Under the pieces are notes generated by a model. That model saw only the letters and a program-made list of their open reading frames with translations, made no database searches and had not been told where the DNA came from. From NCBI GenBank assembly GCA_037903475.1, contig JBAJFG010000022.1, forward strand, positions 1 through 64,000: DNA of 64,000 nucleotides. The letters run 5' to 3'. Positions 45,488 through 57,100 of this stretch are shown piece after piece; position 1 is the stretch's first letter; each line of letters opens with the position of its first letter. This stretch comes from Ancylostoma caninum. Taxonomy: Eukaryota > Nematoda > Chromadorea > Rhabditida > Ancylostomatidae. Position numbers and translations under genes: made by a program.

Positions 45488-46921
45488 CATGTCTTCATAC
45501 CTAAAATATTACGATTTCCAGCCTATGATTTATAATAACAATTTTAGTTATGATGGTATGCGTAGCAGAATTTTGCAATTTAGCGGGATTCCTATACGCC
45601 TTCCTTACTGATGCTATTTTCACATGTCTTTGGACACATTTGTTCAAGGATCTCCATTACTGCACCTCCCCACATGCAATAGTCATGTTTCAGAGTTAAT
45701 GACTAATCTATGTCCTTACCTTACAATAAGTATTCTAACTTTTAAGGAAGTTTAGTCATCACTGCCAAAGCAGCGCAGTCCAGGAAGAATCCTGGCCTAT
45801 TCACAGACAGTGAGCAAGTAAAGAAATTTTGCTTACTTTACAAGGAGAGAAGTTATGGAGAGAGATTCAAAAGGTTGTTTATTTTTGGCCATACATTACT
45901 GAGCGAAAATAAATAATTTTTGAACTTTTCCCCAGAACTGCTTCCTAAGTGAAGCTCACGTTTTTGGCAAACTGTATAGCTACTCACTAGGGATGGATAC
46001 AATCATCAATATCCCATCATGCCTGCTAATTTGTTGAAGGAAAAAATTTTTGCCAAAAAGGTCAAAATACTCGTTGTCCACCATGTGGTGCATTTCAGAT
46101 GTGGGACTTCCACCAAAATCGACCAAAATCGAGCTTTTCTCGGCAAATACATTCATATCCTATAGAATACTAGCCTGTAGAGACGGAATCCTGACATCTT
46201 TGGAGCCTAACTAATTGAGAACACCTTGAAATCAACATCTTTCGATAGTTTCATCCATTTTAGATCACTCCACTGGTCCCGTTTTGAGTTTCCAACGGTC
46301 CCAGTCCTCCTAGCCGGATACACCATCATCAGTGGTGCACGTCACATGTTTCAAGCTTCGCTTTTTTTCGGGTTAAAAAAGGAAAGTTCTTGGGGGCATC
46401 GTTGCTTATCATAAAGCTACATGTCGCTAGAAGTTAATAATAAATTGATTTAAAATTCGAATAATTAAATATAAGCAATTAAAAAATAGTGATGAAAGGA
46501 ATCGAAAATAAGCTAACACAAGATTCTTCTCTACATTTTACAAAGTAGATTCGGAAATTCAGCGACCAATTACAAGTCGCCCCTCATCTTTTCGTCCGCC
46601 ACCGATGAAGATAGTGTGGATTTTCGTTTTGACAGTGAATTGTCCGCGATAGCGGCCCTCCTGGCAATTAAGAACGCAACACGCACGGTGAGACAGTTGA
46701 TCCGCGATCGAACCGGCATCCCTGGAGAGTTTTATTGCTTGTTTGCTTTTCTATCGTTCTTGCTTTATTCCAAGAACAACTGAAGAAGGGAACAGGCAAC
46801 AAAATTCATCAAAGAAGCCGAATTGAACATGTGTCAACTCTCTGACCGACCGTGTTGCGTGCTTCAAGGCTAGAAGAGCCGTTGTCACGGACAGTGCCAC
46901 TTTCAACACGAATCCACTATA
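45488..46921. other. No gene recognised
   Basis: AT-rich sequence with short open frames only. Nothing supportable. Confidence 0.3.
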
Positions 46922-47342
46922 TAGTGGACGTCAATGGCGGTGGCCCATCTGCGGCCTCAAGAAGGACGCCGCGCAAGCGTGCCGCGCGCGAAATAACTGA
47001 TGTCCTCTGCTGCTGTTATACTATATGGCATTTGTCACGAAGTAAACATCGGTGCAATTGCGGACCCAGTACAAAGGCTACGTGCGAGCCGCTAAAAACG
47101 TAGCCTTTCCACGGAGAATTTGATCTATTGGAATGGATCAGCTCGCACGCGATGTCTACTCCGAGGTGAATGCCCTGTATTTTTAGCAGCTTTTCTACCC
47201 GTTCTAAGGATCTGCGACCGAATTGGGAAGAAAAGCGCCTAGGAATAATATTCCGGGGGCAAACGACACCGATCCCACGCGGCGCGGTTGTGCGGCGTCC
47301 TCCTCGTGGCCGCGTATGTGCCACCGTGACTGACGTCCACTA
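46922..47342. mobile_element. Foldback element family 4, copy 3
   Basis: AGTGGACGTCAATGGCGGTG at the left and GACTGACGTCCACT at the right, flanked by TATA. It keeps the inner AGCAGCTTTTCTACCCG..GAAGAAAAGCGCC palindrome seen in copy 1 (23461-23745). Confidence 0.85.
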
Positions 47343-47603
47343 TAAATGCGAAGTCAATTTGTTTTGAGAATATGGATGCCGTGGAAGTGGCGCACCTGTT
47401 CCCATAGAATTAACATTAGAACGCTTGTTTTGATTTTCGAAACAGGTCCTCTTCTTTTGCTTCGTCAGGAACTTCTCAGTCTACCGAATACTTGATGAAC
47501 TCGAAAGTTGCATTCTCATCTTCGAATTCACCCAGATTTTGTTCAAACCTGTGTGCTCAAGATTTTCAGCATAATATTCAGTACTGCGTTCCGAAGGCAT
47601 TAA

Positions 47604-47828
47604 TCACATTCTGTTTCGCGTTCCCTCGCAATCTATAGCTTCAAGAAGGTAAACCCTTGGTATTTTGAGGTCAGACATCAGAACTGGGAGCCCCAACAAG
47701 GATTGTTTGACATTGTCTCAACGATTCGATACCAAAAGAATGATTTCTACGTGAATGGCACCGCTCATATCGTCACAGTTGACTTGCGTTGCGTCAGCGA
47801 TTACGAAACTATCTGGTCCACGGCCTAA
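47604..47828 (+). CDS. Unrecognised coding-like exon
   Basis: A 75-codon open stretch ending at TAA 47826 reads, from about 47640, FKKVNPWYFEVRHQNWEPQQ, GLFDIVSTIRYQKNDFYVNG, TAHIVTVDLRCVSDYETIW. The residue mix, the glycosylation-type NGT and alternating hydrophobics look like a folded extracellular beta domain, not random translation. A preceding frame (about 47478-47633) has cysteines spaced like a secreted protein (RFCSNLCAQDF). I do not recognise the family. A candidate acceptor (CTATAG) lies before 47639. It could be part of an unannotated gene between 47.4 and 48 kb or a decayed copy. Confidence 0.3.
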   Translation, partial: SHSVSRSLAIYSFKKVNPWYFEVRHQNWEPQQGLFDIVSTIRYQKNDFYVNGTAHIVTVDLRCVSDYETIWSTA

Positions 47829-48155
47829 GTAGGAAACGCTTCAGTTGCTAACCCATACGTTCTCCAAACTTCGATTCTGTTGTGCTGAATATACAGCTGC
47901 CTATTCAAAAGCCGAAATACGTACCAAGCTTCAATGGTGCGCCTAAAACAGGTTTGTTAACTCATGTCAGTTAGACGTGAACTAAGGGAGCACATCCGTA
48001 GCGTTTCTGCGTACTTGTGGCTCTGCGCTCAACAAATTTTGGACATTTTTTCGCTTCAATTATCATTATTTTTCGTCGTTAATTTTATCATATGTACTCT
48101 TATTCACAGAGAGCTATCTCTGAGAACAGTTTTTTAAGGCTCGTCAAAAGACTTC

Positions 48156-48157
48156 AG
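48156..48157 (+). promoter_or_regulatory. Candidate spliced-leader acceptor for the eIF2B epsilon mRNA
   Basis: ACTTCAG ends two bases before the ATG at 48160, after a polypyrimidine tract TTTTTTAAG at 48131. Nematode mRNAs are often trans-spliced this close to the start. Inference from position and sequence only. Confidence 0.4.
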
Positions 48158-48159
48158 CA

Positions 48160-51100
48160 ATGCCTCCTAAAAGAGAGCAAAAGAAGGACAATGAGCCGTT
48201 AACTGGTGTTGTAGTGGTGGACTCCTATGATCCACGTTTTGCTCCCCTCTCTGCTACGGTTGGACCGTGGGTATGTGATTTGTTGCGCCAGGCAATTTAT
48301 TGTTGTTCATATTGTTTTTTCGACTCTTCTTTTCATTCATTTCTGTTGGCGCTTTTCTGTTGTACGGATCATATTAGAGTTCGTCTTGGTAACTGCATTC
48401 GAGTACTGATTTAAAAGATAGCGAAACATCTCCATTAATATGCTTATTTCAGTGCCTTCAACCCATTTGTAATATACCTGTTATTGACTTTACTTTGTCA
48501 TGGATTATGCGTACCGAGGTTCAAAAAGTCATGCTAGTGGTGTCAGAGAAAAACGCACCATACATGGAGAAAGTTGAGAGGTAGTTATATATTTCTTTTA
48601 ACATATTTTTATACTTCCACTTGGTTTTATCTCTTTTAGAGCTTGCTTTTTTTTACACCTAGCAAAGCTAGCTTTCCAGGAGGTGGAAATCTTGTTTTGA
48701 GTCCTTGAATTTGATATGTTGCAAGAATGCAATGAGCGTTGGTGATGCGCTTAGAGAACTGGATACTCGGGGATTATTGACGGGTAAGTCCACCAAAATG
48801 CTCTTCAAATACTCTCTTTTGATATTTGAAATCTGCGTGTTTCTACCGTATTTTACCAACCAATTTCAGGTGACTTCCTATTGGTTTCAAACCCTGCAAC
48901 GTTCACTTCTTCTACCCTTCAAACTCAAATAGCTGCGTACAGGTATTTACAGTGAACAGCGATGGAAGTGTATTTTTTGAGGATCCGAGAAGCACACTGC
49001 GCGGACGCCATGCTCGCTGCAGAATATCCAGCGCAGAACAAATCGGGATTTTCTTCACGGTTTTTCGTCCTGTTTGATGTCAACCATTAATAAATACCAC
49101 TAATTATCGAAGAAGGGGCGCCTATAGCTTTGTTACAGAGGGTCCGCTGCTCTTTTCGTGCGGTCGATGGTTCACTCCCATCAAGCAATTCATCCCTTTG
49201 GGATCAGTAGATCGATACCAGAGGATGGATGGAACACTGACTCGGTTCCTCGCATGCACCCCTTACCCCTCCCTCCAACCCGCGAATAACTGTACAGGAC
49301 ACATACGCATTCAGTCTCACGATTCTCAGATGAGTGGCGCATCCCACATTTGGAATTGATCAACGCTGCCCACTTCTTCTTCCATCAAAGAAGTCCGGTG
49401 ATTTGCTATCACTATCCCGGCGTGGACGGCGCGGTCGCGCCTCTGCTTGCTATCCGCGAGCTTCCCCGGTCTGCGAAAAAACGCACTCTCATCAACGCTC
49501 ATTGTAAGTAACAGGGAGCAGGAGTTGCTCGATATCTTCAGCATGCCATAATTTCGGGCAAGATTTTGTTGTGGTGGGAAGTATCCAAAAAGAACTAAAG
49601 TTGTGAACAATCGCAGTGATGAAACCGGTGTTGAAGAGGCTTCGGCTCTGGAAATCCGCAGTTCTTTTGTTGTTTGCTCTTGTATATCCATCCTAAGTTC
49701 TGCATTTGTAGCCATACTTGGCCATCATTTCTCCTTTTAATCACAATGAGAAGTAGATCAACCCTTTCATTTATTTATCTATTTATTCATTTGGAGGTGC
49801 TTTTTAGGGAAAGGCGCAGCGAAAACAAGAATAACGTAATGACTGTGATATATTCTGACCTCAAAACGCCCAGGAATGCTGTTGTTGGTATAGAGAAATC
49901 GACAAAGAAGTTGAAAATTTACCACAAGCAGGAAGATCCCACTCAACTTGATATCGACAAGGTGTGGTACTACTTGTTCCATGTTTCTTGCTCTGTAGAT
50001 GTTTTTTTTTCAATTGAGCAGCGTCACTTTTTTAGTATCTAAGTCACGTAACTTAGTTTTTACTTTTCCTTCTTTTTTCAGCCTCATTTCCTAGGAGATG
50101 CTGTTATACGTCGAGATATTGTGGATAGCGGCATCGCTATCTGTTCTTTAAATATCTCTGCTCAGTTCAGCGATAATTTCGATTTTCAACATCGGGATGA
50201 TGTGATCAGAGAAATTCTTGTTAACGAAGAAATTCTGCTTCAAAACATCCATGTTGAAGTTCTGCCACCGTCAGAAGCTGCACTTAGTGTGATGTGAGTC
50301 CTTCGCCACAATTCTGTTCGAACTCAACATTGTGTTCAATATACATATGCTTTCGTTTTTCGCGGTGATTAATGTTAAAGGTAGTACTCACGGAAATTTT
50401 CACCTCTGAAGGGAGTCGCTTACCGTGTAGCTGGCCGCTGGACAATCACAAGAGTAGGTTGAGCACAGCGAATAGAGGCCTAACTGCGAAGAATACTGCC
50501 GCGGACACATCTTCCGCTCTGGACAAAAGGGGTTCCGTCGCTTCAGCTAACGCCATCGGCTTAATGCGAGTATGTGGTTTAGCGCAGTGTTTCGTGTGGA
50601 ATGCGCACCATTTGCAGTGTTTCGTGGCGGGAACCACGAACACTCATCCGCCCTGTGAACGCACATGAAATTGCGCCATCATTTTCTGTGTTTTCCGCGT
50701 GTTTCACGCCATTCCATCATTATCGATGAGTTCGTCATCTCTAAAAACCCCGATATATCGCGAAATCTCCAACGCGAGTATTTCGGTGAGTGCTGCCTTT
50801 AAAGTGTAGTGCTGCTCTCACATTGTGTTGGCCCAGTGAGCGTCCCTCAACATTGCGAAGCTTTTTTGCAATCATGTGCTAGAAGCCTGATCTGTAGTGA
50901 ACTATAGATTTAACGGAAGAAAGATAGAGTAGTATCTATTTCGCATTGTTTCTGCGAATCCATTTCCCTCTTGTTTCCACAAATCCTTGGGGAAGAGTTT
51001 CTCTGATCTCTGGCAACAAACGCAGTGCCTGTTTGAGAGATAGGCGATTGATTCTTTCAGAAAAAAGTTAAAGAGGAATACATTGAGGAAAATTTAAAAT

Positions 51101-54100
51101 ATAAGAAAAATGTCACCTTTTCTGTATGCGAATATTCAAGTTGGATTCATTGGTGGTATTTTGAACGAATTTTTCTCTGCTACCTATTTGACTTGCCCTA
51201 TATTATATCAACTTTTTTGTTGATATGATTAACTGTTTTTCTGATTTCAGTGACTACTATTCCTTGCTTGTAATCAGCAATCTTCTCATGGAACGGTGGT
51301 TTCATCCTCTGGTACCGGATAGAATGGTAGGCATTCTGCTTCTTCATTTTTCGAAGAATAAGGCCTGAAAAGGCATCTTGGACAGTTTCTCTTTGCACTG
51401 CTTACGAAAGGATTAGTAGGGTTGCCGCTTCACGCTATTTGAAGTATAGTACCTTGCTTCGCCGCCGCAATCCGTGACAACAGCTAATCGCCAACATTGG
51501 TGACCGATGAAACGGCCGATGGTCGAAGATGGCGATCGCTCATCAGCGGCCGAGGCGAGGATCCAGCCGCAACCGATTGGCATCGTTGTCACAGTCGCGG
51601 TCGACGTCGACGCGGGATGCTATACTTTACGTGAAGTATTGCGGCAGCCGAACGAGGGGACCTATTTAATGATTGCAGACGTCTGACGACTGCTGCGGCT
51701 TCAATTCCTTGCCCGGAAATGTGTATGTCGCCGTTGATGAACAAGATTTTGGCCGGTTGTCACCAGTGGGGAGGTATGAGTCTGAACTGATGTTAGTGAA
51801 GAAAGAATGTATTTTGGAGAACATCTGCCAGCATTTCCCTTTCCAGGTTTTATTTCTGAATTTTGCTGCTAAAAGTTCACCAATCTGCTTGACTTTTTAC
51901 AGAGTTTTACGGAAAATTTGATCAATATCTGTTTTTAAGTGTTTGCAAACAAGCATTCAATACCACGTTTGGCAGTAAATGTGATGTGCATGAGTCAGCT
52001 GTGATAAGATGCTCTACTCTTGGCCGAGGTAGTCATGTTGGTGGGTTTGCTTTACAGTGTCTTGTAGTAAATTTGTTTAGTAGATGAATTAGTTTCTGGC
52101 ACTGTTTTTCTTTAGACCCATCCGTATTTTAGGGGCAGACACAGTTATTACAAACTGTATTGTTGGTGAGAACTGTGTGATAGGTGCAAATTGTCGCCTT
52201 GAAGATTCTGTAATTGGTAATGGCGTGCGGATACCAGATGGTACACAACTTCAGAAACACTCCATCATTTCGGCCGAAGTAAGTTACAATTGAGCTGCAT
52301 CTGAATTGCACACTTTGAGCTATTCCGTAATTATGAACCAAGGTTGTTAGATCTTTTTTGGAGATGGAATGTTGGAGAGGAAGTCTAAACGAGGTGTTTT
52401 CTTGAAAGTACACCAAGCCTTGAAAGCTCATATAATACGGAAATCCAGGCACTGAAAGATTTCTCGATTTTTTCAAGACCATATTTTTGCCGAGTGCTGA
52501 AATTCAGGTTTCCTACCCCCTTGGGCTGGATCTTCCACCAAACTGCGCACTTTGTTCTTGTCCACCTAATGAGGATTTCGAAGAAGCCATTAAATGCAAA
52601 TCTGATAAGGGTGAGCTCTAAGTTTAACTCTTCTTCAGATTTCTACTCTAGTTTCCCAAAATCCATTGATTATCTTTCTTCAGATATTCACATCTGGACT
52701 CTCGCTAATGGTGGACCATTTTTCACCGTAAACGGTCGAAGAGCAGATTCTGGAAATGGCAGTCTGGGTGATGAGAACGTGAGTCTTTCTATGTTTCTGT
52801 CTTTCACATAGCCAATTTCTTTCACTGTCTTAAAAGACATTGTCTTCATCACTTTGTTTTACTTATTCGAATACGACATATTAGACAGTCGTGTGAAAAA
52901 AAAAACAAAAAAAAAACAAACATATCAATGGGACAGACATGACGCTGAGCATAAAATTAAGGAAACTTATGACCTGAGTAGGATTTTTGCCATTCTACGC
53001 TTGAAAGAGGCCAAGGATCTGATGACCTCGGTGGCTTTGATCGAATGAACAAAAGCCGAGTCGGCTCTAACGGCAAAAATTCTAGCTCTGACCGTGGTTT
53101 TAGGTCGCTGGAAGCAAATTTTCTTCCCCTCCCCCCGCGCAAGTGATTGACGAGGTTAATGTAAAAAAATAATGTAAAATTTGGGAAAAATTAACTCCGG
53201 ACTTTCTACTTAATAATTTATGTGGCAAACATCATAAAGTTCCCTCCTTCACTCTAGGCTAGAAATACTAAAGTATTTATTCCTATTGTTTGCATTAGGA
53301 ATTCTGGAATAGAGAAAGCCACCTTCATGAACCAAAACTTTCCTTGTGTAGTTGTTCTGGATTTTCTGTAAACTTGCAATGTCTTTCTTTTTATGAGGGG
53401 AGAAAATGACAGTTCCGTTTTCAACCAGTGGTCTAACGTAGATTTTTGAAGCTCTGAGCAGGACTACGCTATCCTTGGTGGAGAGGGCTTTGAATATTTA
53501 GTATGTGCGATGGAACGCCTTCCTGTACAGCTCTCTATAATGCGGGATGAAATCAAGTTTGTTATTGTAAGGGAATCCCAGATCTCTCACATCCCTAACC
53601 GTTTCAATTGAATGCCTAGACATCTTGTAATTAGTAGCCAACGCGGAAGGACCAAACCTCATATGAAAGGTTTCATTCGAAGAGATAGGAATCTGCCAAG
53701 TTTTTGACCACAGATACAGGGAATCATTCGCTGCTTATAATACGTCTAAATTTTGAGTGGAGCCAGTTCCCTTGTGAATTTTTATGTCATCAGCATAGTG
53801 CTTACAAATTACGCCATAACCCTCTAGAATACCCCCTAATTCGGTGCAGAAAAGATTGAAAAGAATAGCTGATAAGACACCTCCTCGAGGTACTCCGCTA
53901 CGAATGACAAATGTGTCAGAGTATGTTGTGTGTTGAGTTGATACGTACTTGGAAGGTCCCATCCTTAAGAAATTCTTCCAGCCACTTACAAATATTTGGA
54001 TGAAAACCCATCTGTCTAATTTTGAAAATGAGCTTTTTGTGGCCTACCCTATCGAAGGCTTCAGCGAAATGAAAGTATATCACATCAATGGACTTTTTCC

Positions 54101-57100
54101 TGTCTAAGATCAAGGTCCAATCGTTGAGGGATTCCAGCATGTTTGTGGTAACTGACTTACCGCTTACAAATCCATGCTGCGCCTTTGGTATTAGAGAATT
54201 TGCCTCAATGTGGCTAAGCATATGAGATTTAAGGTTTTTTTTTCAAACAATTGCCAGAAAGTTGATGTAATATTTATAGGCCTGTTAATACTTATAGTTC
54301 CTTGGATCAAAAGATGGTTTTTTTTCAAAAGTGGGGTTACATAGGAATTCTTGAACATTATTGACTGGTTGAAAATGTAAGAAAGGGGATACGCAATAGT
54401 ATGAGCAACATTTCTGATGAATAAGAAAGGGATTCTGTCAGGCGTAAGAGAATAGAAATGTGGCCATTTGACTAGGCGTTCGGGAAACGGTCAAGAGGTA
54501 CCCGACCTAATTAGGCGGAGGCGGGGCGGCTGCGAGGAACTGCCCAGATCAGCGCTGCTGAGCTGGTTACAGCGCCAGCAGACTCGTCCGCCGTGTACGC
54601 CACAAGCCCCGCCTATTATGCCGCGGCTGCGAAATTTTCCTTATGGAAGTTGCCGCCAGTGCGTAATTTTCCTTGTGGAAATCTGATGATGCCTAATTCT
54701 TTTTGACTGTGTACAAATGAAAGAAAGTAAATAATTTCTCATGAATTGTGGGTGATTTCGGTGCACTTATTTCAAACTTTTCCTCACAATTGTCTCTATG
54801 ACAAAGCAAACGATGACTAATTTGAAGTTCATAGGCTAAAGTGAAGTTCAAATGATCGAACCTTGGTCTTTTTTTTCTCTTTCAGGTTGAGTTCACCTAG
54901 TGGTAAGATACTTTATAGTCAAACAATGTGGCATCTAGTCCATGCCAGGATGCGAGAATTGACCCGCAGACATGCAGTTACCCCGCAGGCATGCCTCGGG
55001 GACAGCACTGCCTAGGATCGCCGCTAAGTTACATTTCATCCGGTATTGACTACTTGGAATTACAATGAGATAAAAAGCGATAAATCGCGTAGTGAACCAT
55101 ACAATATTGTTGCTGGTGCTGAAAAAAAAACATCTATAATGCATATTTTCACCTAAAGGCAGTGCCTAGGCAAATTTCGATTCTTGAAGTTCTTGAAGTC
55201 TGCCATCCCCTTCTTTCCAAAATTTGGGCTCCAGCTTTTTTTTTCAGAAATTCGCGTCGAGATTCTGGCCCTGTTTCGAAAAACACTTGTCAAATTTAGG
55301 GCAGCCTGTTCAGCAAGTCAGTACGCGTTGGAGTGCCGTACGCAGCACAAGAGAATGGAGAGGTGCCATACTGATGGACATTAAAACATGTCTTCACAAC
55401 CTTAGACAAGATTCGATATGTTTTCAATAAAAAATAAGAAAGAGCGGAGCCGGCACTGGATCGGCTTTGGGTACTATACCTAAGATTCTGCCTGGACACT
55501 GCTTTAAAATTTACAAAAGTTTCGACATTACTGATGACGCCTGAAGACAAAAAAAATTCCGTGATAAACGCAAAATTTCACGCGTTCTCTTATGAGTGTG
55601 AAATTCCGCACTTTCGGTCAGCAGGATCACTGATAATATCATTCTCTAAACTACTGACCCTCGGGATGAAATATCTAGTCCTTTTCCTTCGATTTCGCTC
55701 GCTTCCATTGTCTCGGACTTGTTCGTCGCGTTGCGAGTGTCGCGCGCGGCACTGGCTATGTGGGCGGAGCTTGGGGTGGTCCGCGCTGGGACGGCAACGG
55801 GCCCTGTCCGGCTGCCAGTAGCCGATATGGCCGCTGATGCGGCCATCTGGTGGTAATTGTCTCGGGTACCTCTTGGCAGTGACCCTAGGCGTTCGCAAAT
55901 CTCAAGTGCTTCAAAATGTGGAAAATCACTTTCACAGGCTACAGGTTCAAAATGATAGGCAGGAGAGTGCTTCCATCATCTTCAATGAATACGGTGTTGA
56001 ATTCACGTGCCAGGGAGGCGTTGGCCCTGTCATCATCATTAAGTAAAACTTCCCCGTTAAGTTTCAAACCTGAGAAATTTCATTCCTAGTCTATTTTTCA
56101 TATACTTGAAGAACGCTCTTGGTTTTTGGATTTAACTATCCTTTTTTCCTTTTTTTCTACGCTATTGTTATATTTTTTGATCTGATTCGAAAATTTTTGA
56201 AAGATTCGTACTCTGTTCGATCACCGCTCACTTTGGCATAATGAAGAAGACGATCTTTATGGTCCCACATGTTTCGAAGATATCTAGGAAGGTTGCTTTT
56301 TTTAGGGAACACATAAACCCGAGGAACGAACTGATCTATCACATGTTCGAGAATAGAGAGAAACATAGTGTATTTTTCATCAACCGAAGAAACCGAACCG
56401 AAAGAGTCGACCCATGAAACATTATACAGATCGCTGTCAATGGCAGAATAATCACATTTATTGAATAGCCTCTTAAGAATTGGAGTTTGTAGAATGCCAA
56501 ACCCTTGCACCTCGAAGGATATACTAAAATGGTCACTCCCACCAACCGGTACTGAATGATTTTATGGAGTAGATTTGCACTGTTTGAAAACAGAATGTCT
56601 AAGAAACTAGCTCGTCTGGTTGGTTCCGACAAGTATCGCTTGAAATCATGACAATGAAGCATAACTGTAAAATTATCGGTAAACTGAATGTGATCATTTC
56701 ACGTTGCCCATTGAATTTCAGGTAAGTTAAAATCACCGACTAAGATGACGGGTGATTCCGTAGTGGATAGATCACCAATAACCTTAGCCAGCTGCTCTGT
56801 GACAGCTACTGAGGCAGAAGATGGCCTGTATATCAAAATAATCCTAAAACGCATATCAACATGGAAAATGTCCGCAATCCTTCCTTTTGTTTACTTCTTT
56901 TCTGTTCATCTGTTCTCTATAAGGCTCGTCTTCGCTTTTCGATACTGGAAACTCTCAACCTCAATTTTTAGGAGACTGATCTAGGCACTGAGAGTGAAGG
57001 CGGTGAACCGGTTGAACTTGATGCGACAACACAATTTTACGAGGAAGTCGTTGAAAGTATGGAAAGGATCCAAGGTTTCACTTTCAGTAATCAACAGGTG

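Noticed and set aside
49326..49715. 129-codon minus-strand frame in intron 4
   Set aside because: Overlaps dispersed repeat sequence seen also near 22.6-22.9 kb; no family resemblance.
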